Part shown: piece after piece, positions 1-9,548 of the stretch
Layout: every line of letters begins with the position of its first letter
Numbering within the stretch: position 1 is the stretch's first letter
From: Paragonimus westermani
Lineage: Eukaryota > Platyhelminthes > Trematoda > Plagiorchiida > Troglotrematidae
Assembly: GCA_008508345.1 (NCBI GenBank)
Contig: QNGE01000141.1
Span: forward strand, 48,605 to 112,604
DNA: 64,000 nt
Direction: 5' to 3'
Made by a program: the position numbers and the translations under genes
Notes under the pieces: generated by a model
Told to the model about the DNA's origin: nothing
Seen by the model: the letters and a program-made list of their open reading frames with translations, nothing else
Databases searched by the model: none

Positions 1-655
1 TAGGGTAGAAAACGACAATAAGCGTCCAGTGTGTTCCATCCTGGTGGGAAAGTCGCGGGTCTCTCCCATCAAATCGGTTACAATACCTCGCTTAGAACTA
101 ATCGCAGCAGTTCTGGCAGCCCGTCTGGCCGTTCAGGCTATGTAAGAACTTAAACTGACGTTTAATCCGACATTTTGGGTCGATTCGGTAGTAGTCTTGC
201 AGTTGATCCGTTCTACAACCAAGCGGTTTACTAAGTTCACTACAAATCGACTATCCGCTATACATCACTGATCGTCTCCTACTCAGTAGAGATATGTTGA
301 AACATCGGAGTACCCCGCGGATTTAGCACCGAGAGGGATAATCGCACACGTTAAACGTAAGTTGAATTAGTGGCTTCACGGACCCGAATTTTTAGGACAG
401 GAAGAATCAGAGTGGCCAGATATACCAAAGGCCTTAGGCGAGATTCTGGAGGAATGGCTGAAGTAGGACGTAGTTTCTGTTCATCACTGCCAAATGACGA
501 GTTCATGGTTTGATTTGTTCGCCAGCTGTGCTAGTTGGAAAATTCTGCTACGGAGAATAGCAATTTTGCTACGGTTCAAAAAATACTTAGTGCTGAAATT
601 CGGTAGAACGACAGAAGCTTTGACATTGGGACCCTTAGAGCCGAGCGACATCCAA
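1..655 (+). mobile_element. BEL/Pao retrotransposon fragment (RNase H to integrase start), exact inverted copy
   Basis: This stretch is the reverse complement of 14096-14750 with no mismatch or indel in any part compared; position x matches 14751-x, and identity stops at 655/656. On the plus strand it encodes the C-terminal part of a Pao-type RNase H (to a stop near 143) and, from about 494, the start of the integrase region. It is cut off by the window edge on the left, so the full length is unknown. At 656 it joins unrelated DNA that soon becomes a CR1-type LINE. Either this is a recent partial copy of the neighbouring BEL element in opposite orientation, or the assembly placed the same sequence twice. 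Confidence 0.9.
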
Positions 656-714
656 ACGTTGCCTCGAACCCGTGTATCAATCGCTGAAAATCGCTGATGA
701 CGACACACTTTTCG

Positions 715-2348
715 GAAACTAAGACAAATTACTTGAATTACAACGCCCTACACATCTGCTTATTATGGTTGACTTTAATGTACCTAAGATAAACTGGGTA
801 TCAGTTTCTTATTTGAACTGTGAAAGCGGATTCCCTACTTACATATCGACGCAGATACGACCAAAGGCATGGACACAGCATGTTAACGTCCCGACGCGAC
901 ATAGCTGTGGTCAGATTTTTTCACTGCTCGGTCTGGTAATCAATAATGAGAACCACCTGGTAGACAGTGATAATGAAGCCACCACTTGGACACAGTGACC
1001 ACTCTCTTTCAACCTCCGGTCTTATCTGCTACTCGTCACAACAACCAGCAAAAAGGTCCACAGTTCGAAATTTTATTCAAGCTGTTTGTCAAGGTCCTGG
1101 GAAACAACCTAGGTTTACTTCTTCTCGATTATGACTCTGTGGGCCAGAACCACAGTTCGTTTCGAGGCGAGGTTCAGAAGGCGGACGACATCTTTGTACC
1201 GCGCACTGTGTACTTTCGCTTTTCGGCCACCCCTTCTACGCAGGACACGTCCCTCGATGACCGTTCCCCTTTATTCGCGAAGCATATGTTTACGGAACAC
1301 TCGGGGGACTTGAGCGCGTTGCACATTGTGCGAAATAGGTGCAGGCGAGGAATAAGCAAACACACCTTACTCGTGCAAGAATAGGTTCTCCTCAGAGCCC
1401 GCGGGAACTTAACTTCTTAATTAAGCAATGGTGATGACTAAGAAAGAATAAACCTTCAGCTATTTCATGGCGGCTACCCGACAGGGACACTTCAACTGTC
1501 TCTCTAGTTGTGGCCGAGTTAGTCAGGAAGTACTACTGGGCATTCTATAATGTCGCGCCACCGAATGCGCATCCAATCCCACCGCTGAAGAACTTACAGC
1601 AACCGCTGAGTTCTCCATGTTAAATGTTGGAGACCTTTCATTCAAGGTTAATTCACATAGCGCAGTGAGGTCTAGCGAGATCCGTCCCACAATTTTCAAA
1701 GAAGCATCTATCAATCTGGTAGATCCTCTTTACAGGCCGTTCAACCAGACACTTCGGACTGGAATTCTGCCTGGTGAATGGAGGAAGACGACGTTCACAC
1801 CCGCATTTAAGGCGGAGGACCGGCATTCTCAAGCTGGCTATCAGCCCATCAGTATCACTAGCAACCCATGCAATATAATGGAGCGTTTGCTAAAGCGTGC
1901 TATCCTCAACCACTTCATATCGAACCATCGTTTTTACTACCCACCATGGCTTCCTTCGTAAGTGGCCATGCATAGCAAACACGCCTGTTTCCATCGACAT
2001 TCTGACGTGGGCCACAGATGCTAAGTACCTAAAACCCTGGAATTTCACTGATCTCACTGCATCACTGATGTGTCTCGACGCGATTGAGCGCTGGTCGGAC
2101 GACTGGGGTCTCCCACTAGATGGCAATAAGTGTTGACACATCACTCGGTGACGACTCTGGCAATGCCTTCTTGATTCATAGTGCGTTCAACAAAGTAGAT
2201 ATCATAAAAATTGATCTAGAGGAAGGTCTGGGCATCTGGTTGCCATCGAACTTATCTTGAGATGACGGTAAAAGGGGATCGGTTGCTTTTAGGATGACTG
2301 AGCGCACTTTTCCCAATAGGCAAGAAGACGTTTCAAACGTTTTACGAG
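715..2348 (+). pseudogene. CR1-type (Jockey superfamily) LINE remnant, endonuclease and reverse transcriptase
   Basis: Decayed non-LTR retrotransposon ORF2. At about 740-1000 an APE-type endonuclease piece is readable (VDFNVPKINW, matching the usual GDFNAP-INW block, followed by TQHVNVPTRHS). At 1617-1950 the first RT blocks are clear: IRPTIFKE, LYRPFNQTLRTGILPGEWR and YQPISITSN, as in CR1 elements. The palm centre with the catalytic YADD is largely lost; the frame resumes at about 2000 with TDAKYLKPW and WSDDWGLPLDGNKC, then GNAFLIHS and a thumb-like stretch to about 2348. Several frameshifts and stops separate these parts. The SINE array begins immediately after it, so that array probably inserted into the LINE. 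Family assignment rests on motif order only. Confidence 0.75.
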
Positions 2349-2460
2349 GTTACTGATGAGTAGCCGGGGATTTGGTTTATTTTCAAGTTGACCGTCACTC
2401 ACATTTGATCGCAGCGTTCGCATTCACATAAACTTTCCAGCCAGCCTCTTTCGAAAAGAG

Positions 2461-2505
2461 GCACTAGACTGGAGTTTCGCTCTCATTAGAGCTCGTCAGT
2501 AGTGC
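2461..2505 (-). ncRNA. Hammerhead ribozyme motif, unit 1 (type I, short stem III)
   Basis: Minus strand. Stem I is GCACTA pairing with TAGTGC. The core CTGACGA differs from the consensus only at the tolerated seventh position. Stem II is GCTCT/AGAGC with loop AATG, followed by GAAA. Stem III is three pairs (ACT/AGT) around CC, and the cleavage triplet GUC precedes the 3' strand of stem I. All strictly required core bases are present. A three-pair stem III is weak in a monomer; in schistosome hammerheads similarly short stems are thought to act better as dimers. Confidence 0.8.
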
Positions 2506-2509
2506 ATAT

Positions 2510-2586
2510 CCTTGCCACGGCCGGGATTTGAACTCCGGCCATTCCAATCATGAGGCAACCGTGTTAACCATTGCGCCATTGACCTC
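2510..2586 (-). promoter_or_regulatory. tRNA-like SINE head with Pol III A and B boxes, unit 1
   Basis: On the minus strand, TGGCGCAATGG fits the A-box pattern and GAGTTCAAATCC fits the B-box pattern. The B box sits in a T-arm-like hairpin with a GC-rich stem (GCCGG/CCGGC). No proper anticodon arm is visible, so this is a promoter-bearing tRNA relic and not a tRNA gene. It would drive transcription through the hammerhead that starts four bases downstream. Confidence 0.8.
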
Positions 2587-2891
2587 ACATTAGGCACGAC
2601 CGAATTGTCAAATGTGAACGCTCAACCACTTTTGCTTGTGAGCAATGATCAGGTTGCCCGATCGTCTCGACAGGAGACACAGTTACTGCCTGTTAACTCC
2701 AATCGATAACCCCGCGATTAGGACTTCCGAGACAGGTCGAGATCACAGAACTCATTAAACCTGCAAGGCGATATTTTAGATTACTGATGAGTAGTCGGGG
2801 ATTTGGTTTATTTTCAAGTTGACCATCACTCACATTTGATCGCAGCGTTCGCATTCAGATAGACTTTCCAGCCAGCCTCTTTCGAAAAGAA

Positions 2892-2936
2892 GCACTAGAC
2901 TCGAGTTTCGCTCTCATTAGAGCTCATCAGTAGTGC
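2892..2936 (-). ncRNA. Hammerhead ribozyme, unit 2 (complete consensus core)
   Basis: This is the best copy. On the minus strand: stem I GCACTA/TAGTGC (six pairs), core CTGATGA, stem II GCTCT/AGAGC with loop AATG, GAAA, then the eight-base palindrome ACTCGAGT as stem III, and the cleavage triplet GUC directly before TAGTGC. Every base known to be needed for type I hammerhead catalysis is present. Because stem III is self-complementary, two molecules or two adjacent units could form a double hammerhead, as described for minimal natural hammerheads. Activity is predicted, not shown. Confidence 0.88.
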
Positions 2937-2940
2937 ATAT

Positions 2941-3017
2941 CCTTGCCACGGCCGGGATTTGAACTCCGGCCATTCCAATTATGAGGCAGCCGTGTTGACT
3001 ACTGCACCACTGACCTC
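2941..3017 (-). promoter_or_regulatory. tRNA-like SINE head with Pol III A and B boxes, unit 2
   Basis: Same structure as in unit 1. The A box reads TGGTGCAGTAG and the B box GAGTTCAAATCC on the minus strand; the T-arm-like stem is intact. It ends four bases before the hammerhead of unit 2. Confidence 0.8.
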
Positions 3018-3385
3018 ACATTTTGCTCTACCGAATTATTCAGTTTGAACGCTCAACCACTTTTGCTTGTGAGCAATGATCAGGTTGCCCGATCGTCTCG
3101 ACAGGAGATACAGTAACTGTCCTGTTGACTCCAATCGATAACCCCGCGATTAGGACTTCCAAGACAGGTCGAAATCACTGATCTCATTAAACCTGAGAGG
3201 CGATATTTTCGATTACTGAAGAATGCTGATGAGTAGTCGGGGATTTGGCTTATTTTCAGGTTGAACATGACTCCCATTTATCGCCCTGCAGGGAGTCGTA
3301 ATAACCACCCAACTTGAACGTATGATACGCACAGGCACCATCATTACTCTCCCTTAAGGACTACCAAAGATTCTTTCGAAAAGAA

Positions 3386-3430
3386 GCGCTAAACTCGAGT
3401 TCCGCTCTCATTAGTTCTCGTCTGTAGTGT
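3386..3430 (-). ncRNA. Degenerate hammerhead motif, unit 3
   Basis: Same position in the third unit, but the core reads CAGACGA instead of CTGATGA and GGAA instead of GAAA, stem II is partly broken, and the cleavage site is GUU rather than GUC. This copy is predicted inactive. It shows where the family tolerates drift: the stem III palindrome ACTCGAGT is still intact. Confidence 0.7.
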
Positions 3431-3434
3431 ATAT

Positions 3435-3490
3435 GCTTGCAACGGATGGGATTTGAACTACGGCCATGCTTTCATGAGGTAACCGCGTGG
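3435..3490 (-). repeat. Truncated tRNA-like SINE head, unit 3
   Basis: The B-box half (GTAGTTCAAATCCC on the minus strand) is kept, but the A-box half is lost where the array ends at about 3490 and an inverted SINE piece begins. Confidence 0.6.
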
Positions 3491-3491
3491 C

Positions 3492-3571
3492 CTAATGAGA
3501 GCGAACGTCGAGTCTAGTGCTTCTTTTTGAAAGAGACTGGCTGGAATGTCTTTCTGAATGCGAAGTTTGCG
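3492..3571 (+). repeat. Inverted partial SINE copy (second half of hammerhead plus tail)
   Basis: From 3492 the plus strand carries CTAATGAGAGCGAAC, then GTCGAGTCTAGTGC and the SINE tail (GGCTGGAATGTC, then TCTGAATGCGAA). It therefore lies opposite to the array. Only the 3' half of the hammerhead is present, with GAAC in place of GAAA. Confidence 0.75.
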
Positions 3572-4089
3572 TTCAACTATCACAATCTTCACAATTATAT
3601 GTCGAAATCTTGGGGCCAGTCTGGAGAAGAATATCTGTTTACAGCGCGCGAGGTACAACTAAATTCGTGGATGCATTTCGTGTCATCCACGTCGACGGCA
3701 AAATCATGTGCCCTGATGATGTAATTCCCGTGTGTAGTGGCACAAGGTTTTGAAGCAGCAATTGTATGAGGCAAATACAATGACCCTAGGTAGCTTTCCA
3801 CGATAAATTCTACCACAGTTAACCCCTATGTGTTACAGAAAGGTTCACCCTTTCTGTGACAAAGAAATCTTAGCTAATTTGGTTCCTCCTGGCGTACTAA
3901 TACGATGTTGCCACGGTTGGTCTACGATAACCAAGACCGCGTGAAAGCAGAATATGCAACGCACCAAGACGCAGTGTGTACAGATTCAAACAATAAACAA
4001 GTAGTTTACGTGTACAGTGTACATAACAGGTGCGAAGAACAGTATGTAACAAGAGAGCAGAAGGATAACAGACTCTAGGCCTGCTTAAT
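3572..4089. other. No recognised feature
   Basis: About 520 bp with overlapping short open frames (up to 78 codons) on both strands that match no family I recognise. Nothing else supported. Confidence 0.5.
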
Positions 4090-5250
4090 AATGTACCACT
4101 GTGGGAACCAGTGAATTACCAGTATGATTTTATTAGAAACGACAACATTTCGACCTGCTTACCGAAAGCGCAATCGAGAGAACTGTCTCTGAGATGCACC
4201 CATAGCGTATAGTTTATTTTCAACGATGACGTCTATAAAATACTGATGGAACGAATATGGAGTCACCATTAGGACCGACGCTGACAGAAATTTTCACAGG
4301 CAAGTTGGAACGAACGGTGCTCAGCATTGTTACAGATCAAATGATTATCTAACGGCGTTATGCCGAGGAGATATTTGTCATCACACATTCACCTGTGAAT
4401 ATGGCCGGTATTCTAAAGGACGTCAGTTGAGCATACCCACAGAAAAATTTCATCTTAAAACTGGATTCAGATGAATTTTTCCTGCACGTCTCTCCGAGTA
4501 GAAAAACTTATGGAAGTTTGAAATGCCACGTTCATCGCAAGAGTGCTTCACTAACCTAAGGTATAATCAAAACCTAATCAAATTTTTGGTGGACAGAACC
4601 ACAACGATCTGTCAAACGGATGCTTTAGTACACGAGCTAGAGTTTGCAGCCCGTACTCTACACTATGGCGGCTGCCCCGACAACTTTTCAACCAAACATA
4701 AGAAGGCAGTTTAAGCAACAGTAGAGATTCAAATAGTTGACAGAGCGCCATTTTCCTGTGGTTGCTACACGGAAGAGATACACTGACCCACTCATTTAGA
4801 CGTCGGCTTACTAGATCCCTTGAGTGTACTGTCACTGCAACCAGAGCGGTTGTTTAATTCACCAATTCTTTGCTGATCTCTGTAAACCTGAAGTATAAAA
4901 TGTCGGCCGACAATTAACCTATTTTTATCTCGTTTGTTTGCGATTATCCAACAAACTACGTGGGTAGTACTACTTCGCATTTTTTTTAGGAAAATCAGGG
5001 AACATCAGCTAGCATAAATCGAGGAAGCCGAAGGGAATCTAATAACGAATGCCGCTTTAGGTCATCTGGCTGACAACGATCATCCGGTCAACATAGATCA
5101 AGCGTTCACTGTTATCTACAGGGTTCCGCCGGATCGATCAAACGCTGTTCTCCAACAAGCGTTGGCCAATGCCACGGTAAGTGTTATTCGGTTACTTGCG
5201 TGGATAGAAAAAGGTCGTCCAATCGCTTCAGCTGTTTTGACAGTTCGTTG
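4090..5250 (+). pseudogene. Penelope-like element remnant, RT plus GIY-YIG endonuclease
   Basis: The reading runs through several frames. About 4150-4240 gives LRCTHSV, a stop, then FIFNDDVYK, the block before the Penelope RT active region. From 4257, MESPLGPTLTEIFTGKLE matches the family's MGSPLGP-LAEIF block, and RRYAEEIFVIT corresponds to RYVDDIFVI with both catalytic aspartates changed to glutamate. At 4523-4714 the thumb is clear: NLIKFLVDRTTTICQTDA and TLHYGGCPDNFSTKHKK. From about 4990, KIREHQLA then ITNAALGHLADNDHPVN and AFTVIYRVP fits the GIY-YIG nuclease C-terminal half. The N-terminal RT part is missing. The element is dead: frameshifts, stops and changed catalytic residues. Confidence 0.8.
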
Positions 5251-5402
5251 ACTCACCTGATTGGTACTTAGGCAGTTGATACCCAAGTGGTGTTCACGAA
5301 TACAAAAGTGAGATAGTGTGAATGATGACCAATAACAAGATTCGTAAACGGCCGTTTTAAACCCATTTTACTTTAATAAATAATTGACATTTGTGGAACT
5401 TT

Positions 5403-5483
5403 GAAGCTTCGGCTGGATTTAAACCAGCGACACAAACGACGCACTGAAACACGACAACCACTTTACCAGCTGAGCTACAAAGT
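5403..5483 (-). repeat. tRNA-derived SINE head (second family)
   Basis: On the minus strand TAGCTCAGCTGGTAAAG matches the A box and GCTGGTTTAAATCC the B box, with a T-stem (GCTGG/CCAGC). An extended region lies between the D arm and the T arm. The same arrangement, including the CGAAGC 3' end, recurs at 29925-30006, so this is a dispersed tRNA-related repeat rather than a working tRNA. The surrounding 5251-5402 and 5484-6051 hold nothing recognisable. Confidence 0.65.
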
Positions 5484-6051
5484 AATACTTATCGCTTCCC
5501 ACAAAAGAAGTGTTGAGGACTGATATATGCAACTGGGCTGCTGCTGCGTAACTGTAGTGACTGCAAGAAATGGACACAAACCATAAGGAACTTAAGTGAC
5601 AGAAAATCTTCTCCCAGGATAAAATTGCTGATAACTATTATCCAAATGCACGAGGCGCGTTTGTGTCGAGAAAGCCTGAGGAACAGGATTACACTGTTGC
5701 GATGTGCAACTGTAAGGTTGTGGTGTGGATTGCATCTGTTGTCCTGGCGTGTTTTTCAAGCGTTCCTATGTTAAGGCAGGGCGCTGGAGGTTCTGGTGTT
5801 TCGCGCCTCTGCGAGCTTAACTATCTACGCATGCGGACAGACACCTTGTTATCGGGTAACACGCCTGAGAGTAGAGTAAGGCGTGCATGAGCACATTTGT
5901 ACGTGGCAGTTGTTTCCACAGTGTTACTGGTAAGTAGCCGGGGATGTTGCCAATTATACATTTAACATCATTATTTGACCGGGCAATACAGGCCCTACTC
6001 ATAATCGAGTGTTCAAACGTTTGCACATTTCACTTCACTCATCTCCATTTC
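5484..6051. other. No recognised feature
   Basis: A 75-codon frame at 5663-5890 shows no known motif. At about 5929-5950 a short piece resembles the SINE unit end (AAGTAGCCGGGGAT), which could be the far end of the decayed SINE that follows. Confidence 0.4.
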
Positions 6052-6250
6052 GAGGTTGGTGGCGTAGTAGTCAACAAGGTTGCCTACGGTACGCGTGACC
6101 AGAGTTCGAATTCTCGCCACGACAAGAGCAAGCACAACTGACGAGCTGTCACAAAAGTGAGGATCGGGTCTGGTGATTCTTTTGGGAAGAAGCTGGATGG
6201 AAAGCGTTTGGCAATGTGAACGATGCTACCGGTTGTGAGTGACGGTCAAT
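6052..6250 (+). repeat. Decayed hammerhead-SINE copy
   Basis: Plus strand. The tRNA-like head reads GAGGTTGGTGGCGTAGTAG (A box) and GAGTTCGAATTCTCG (B box). It is followed by ACTGACGAG, a hairpin TCAC-AAAA-GTGA, GATC in place of GAAA, then GGTCTGGTG, and a tail with GGATGGAAAGC and GTGAGTGACGGTCAA. All parts of the SINE are in the same order as in the 2.3-3.5 kb array, but the ribozyme core is destroyed. Confidence 0.75.
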
Positions 6251-7116
6251 GTGTATTAACCAGAATGTTGGTTGAAGGGGTTAATTACCATTGGGGTTTG
6301 AGGGTGAGAAACACTCGGCAAAGATTTTTGTGCAGCCGGAACTGGTGTCGGTGCTTGAAGGCAGTCAGTATTGCTAACAGGTTGTTACATCGCAAATCAC
6401 TTACCACGTGACGGGCGAAACTGATAACCATCGGAACAAATACAACTGACAAAACCGCGAGATATCTGCATAACTCTTGTTTGGAAATCTCCCCCAAAAC
6501 CCCAGGTGTTTTCCGGTAAACTGTGATTGCAACAAGTTTGGTGCCGCTCACTTTAGATAGAAGGCACAAAACCCTGCCGAAAGACCCTCACCCCGTCAAA
6601 AAACCACAGATGGGAAGTATAGACATTGTGGAAGAACGCAGCTGTGTACAAAATTTGTTGTCAACTTATGAGTAATTGGAGGATATTTTAATCACTGTGC
6701 ATACTGCATTGGTCTCCTGAATTCAACCTTTACTGAGAGCCTATGATTAGACAACATTAAGTGTAAGATAAAAAAACATTGATATTCTACACAACACAAC
6801 AAATTGATTTGGCTGCGCTTGTATGAAAAAATCGGAAAACTGTTTGCAGAGTGAGTTGGGACGATCAAAAACAATGAAAACAGTCAACCTGGGTGTTTAT
6901 CATTGAGAAAAATCGAATAATGGGCCGAAGACAGACAACTTGAATGTAACAGTTTGAAATCCACAATATCAGTGCAAGTATTTTGACCCGAATTCTAAGT
7001 CCACATCGTTTTCACAGGTGTCAAATTACTGTTCGCTGAGTATGTTATCAAAAAAGCAGTCATCAGAAACGTGAAATAATAAAGGTACCTCAGAAAACTA
7101 TTGCGTTATTTAGTTT
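6251..7116. other. No recognised feature
   Basis: AT-rich flank of the Ty3/gypsy element. Frames up to 94 codons, none with a recognisable motif. Confidence 0.5.
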
Positions 7117-7425
7117 TGTCGTGCCCGAAAAAGAAGCTCGGCTTGCGAGTTCGCTTATTGCGCAAACTTCTGTACAGGTCATGTCAAAAACTAAACTACA
7201 AACGCGTGCACTCAGTTGCACGGCACACATGCACTCACATACATTGGGAGACACTACGTTATCATTCACCTTGGTGAAAGTTCCAACACAGCGTGTACAC
7301 ACTGTTCCGATAGTCTCTTCTTGTCCGTCGCGTTCGGGGCTGGCCCTTTTGTTCCTGAATGTCGCCTGTGAGGACTATACTACTTTTGAGTAGTATGATA
7401 CAACGAAACTGCCTGTTATAAAACA
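7117..7425 (-). repeat. 3' LTR of the Ty3/gypsy element
   Basis: Direct repeat of 11819-12127. It begins with TG on both strands (TGTTTTATAACAGG on the coding strand). Differences from the other LTR sit almost only near the ends: six in the first 23 bases, one near 7395 and two in the last 14; the roughly 250 bases between are identical. Confidence 0.9.
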
Positions 7426-7440
7426 CTCCTCCCCCTTCTG
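7426..7440 (-). other. Polypurine tract of the Ty3/gypsy element
   Basis: On the minus strand CAGAAGGGGGAGGAG lies directly before the 3' LTR, the expected place for the plus-strand primer of reverse transcription. Confidence 0.8.
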
Positions 7441-8716
7441 AGGTTCCTTGGTTGCTTTGCATTTGTTGACGAATCCTCTCCGATAGACGCGGTGTTTCCT
7501 CCCGGATTATTGATATTCTTGTTCGTCGCGCCTGCATCTCGTGCCACGTTGCCAACTCACTGGCATGCACTCGTTTCGTATCGTCGTCCTTTTTGATCGT
7601 GTATACCGGGCCTCGTTTGGAAATGACTAAATATGGACCTTTCCATTTGGGCAGAAGTTTTATTGATCCTGGCCCTCTGGCACCTGTGTTCCGATGATCT
7701 TGATACTTCACCCATTCTCATGGGTTGAACATTCTATTTTTGCCGAACCGTTACCTTGCGGATTGCTCCTTTGTGCGTGCTTGCGGCACTTTCACATTTC
7801 GTTTGGCTTTTTCTCTTTCGGCAGCCAATTCTTTGGTGGAATCAATGCATTCTGGCCATATTTCAATGTCCTGATCCACTGGAAGTCGAGGGGTTCAGCC
7901 GAACATCAATTGAAATGGAGATTTCTTCGTGCCCGCCTGCACAGACGCCCGGTAGGTCAATAACACCAGTGGCCACGCAGATTCCCAGTCTCCTCCTTTG
8001 GCTGATAACCATTCTTGGACCGTTTGGTTGCTACGTTCAGTTAGGCCATTTGTTTGTGGGTGATATGGCGTCGTTCGGATGCGCTTGCTTACCAGTTGTT
8101 GCATGCGTGTTCGGAACTCCTTAATTTTGAAGCATGGTCCCTGACCTGTCAAGATCGCCTTTGATACGCTGTGGTTTGCTACGATGTGCTTCAGCACCAT
8201 GCCTCCCACCTTAGATGCTTTTTGACTCGGAACGCCAGTCACTTCGATCCAACGGGTAAAGTGTTCTGTCATGACCAGAACGTACTGGTTACCGCGGGCG
8301 TTCAGTGGAAATTGGTCCATAAGATCCATAGACCGGAGTTCACCGATTTCGGAGACTGGTATAGGCTGTCAGGGCTGTTAGGCTCCCTGATTGTCGCCTT
8401 TCAGTAACTGACATTGTCGGCATGCAAGCACGTAAGCTGTCACATCCTCTTTCATCTTCGGCCAATATGCTCATTGTTGCAGCAGATTGTACGTCCTATT
8501 GCATTCGGTGTGTGCCATTTCATGGCAGTCTGTCACCACTTTCCTCCTCAGTTGTCTCGGTATGACTACCACGCAAGGGCACCCAACGTCACGCTGCCAT
8601 GTCAATACGCCTGCACTGTTTAAGCCAGCTCTTTTCCATTGAGATGCAATTATTTTCAGCTCCTCATTCTTAGTATTTGTGAGGATTCTCACGTCTCTTG
8701 CTAGAGCTTCAATCAC
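7441..8716 (-). pseudogene. Ty3/gypsy pol, integrase part (defective)
   Basis: The N-terminal zinc finger is visible (CHEMAHTECN, then CRQCQLLKG) and is interrupted by a stop at about 8470 (LLQQ, stop, AYWPKM). The catalytic core follows: MDLMDQFP supplies the first aspartate, ILTGQGPCFK should contain the second (normally LTDQGP) but has glycine, and YHPQTNGLTERSNQT supplies the glutamate. The C-terminal domain is at about 7450-7711 (KWKGPYLVISKRGPVYTI). The frame is constant but broken by stops near 7892 and 7730. The enzyme would insert cDNA into the genome; loss of the second catalytic aspartate makes it inactive whatever the stops do. Confidence 0.85.
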
Positions 8717-8758
8717 TTTCCGGAGGACCTTATCATGACGTTGTAGACGTACTAGCGT

Positions 8759-9548
8759 TTATGGGTCCTGCTCCATTATTAAGCCGTTGACTCCAAAGGT
8801 CACTTTGAGGAGTTCGTCGTCTACTTGTGGTCGAGAAAGAAAATCCGCGACGCAATTGCTCAAACCAGGCACATGGTTGATCGTGAAGTCATATTCCTGT
8901 AAAAGTAATGCCCATCGGGCTAATTTGCCTCTCGGGTCCCTCGCATTCTTGATCAAACTCTGGGGGTTCGTAATCCGTCTCCACGTGGAACTGTTGACCC
9001 AACAGGTACGGTCTTCACTTGTCCAGTGCCTAGGCGATTGCCAAACATTCCTTTTCAGTGGTCGAATACTTCAGCCTCGTTGGAGTCAGAACTCTGCCGG
9101 CATACTCGATTACTCCTTCCTTTTGCTTGAGTACTGCCCTAATGCCACGGTCACTGGCATCTGTTGTCACGATGAACGTTTCTTTTATACTTGGTAGTTT
9201 CAGCGCCAGCTGTTGCTCGTTCCTCGCTTGTTGCACTCGCTCGGGCGCCCTCTGAGCATCGTCGGTCCATTCAAATTTCTTGTCTTTTCGAAGGAGTTCA
9301 TACAATGACGATGTAATAGAGTGAAAATTTTTCACGAACCGACTGTAGTACCCTGCTTGACCAAAAAATTGTCTCAGCGTTCGTTCGGAATTCGGAGCCA
9401 CAGCCTCTCTAATTGTCGATATTTTCTCCGGCAGAGGCTTCATTTCACTTTGACCCACCTTGTGTCCCAGTAACACCACCGACGATGACCGTCCGAGTTG
9501 TGATTTATTGGCATTGATCCGGAGCCCTGAGTTCTTGATGCGATTCAA
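8759..9548 (-). pseudogene. Ty3/gypsy pol, RT connection and RNase H
   Basis: At 9030-9548: GLRINANKSQ, FLGH-like LLGHKVGQ, FFGQAGYYSRFVKNF (RT thumb), then FIVTTDASDRGIRAVLKQ, which is the RNase H start with its first aspartate, and YSTTEKECLAIA with the glutamate. The frame shifts near 8960-9030 and resumes at 8759-8956 with WALLLQEYDFTINHVPG and NCVADFLSR, the usual end of this RNase H. The linking part with the second aspartate is out of frame. Confidence 0.85.

Larger units (their letters stand above)
2353..3490 (-). repeat. Tandem array of a hammerhead-bearing SINE (2 full units and a partial third)
   Basis: Head-to-tail units begin at 2353, 2784 and 3226 (plus-strand phase mark CTGATGAGTAG), giving periods of 431 and 442 bp; the second step includes a short extra duplication near 3215-3225. 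Read on the minus strand each unit is: a leader of about 170 bp, a tRNA-like head with A and B boxes, four bases, a hammerhead motif, then a tail of about 110 bp. The third unit is changed in its tail (about 3260-3370) and stops inside the tRNA-like head at 3490. Relatives occur at 6052, 35578, 44048, 61834 and 62026. The layout matches the Sm-alpha SINE of schistosomes and metazoan retrozymes; the assignment to that class is inference. Confidence 0.88.

Noticed and set aside
2353..2375. Plus-strand CTGATGAGTAG at the SINE unit start as a second ribozyme
   Set aside because: No stem II hairpin and no GAAA follow. It is only the unit's end on the other strand.
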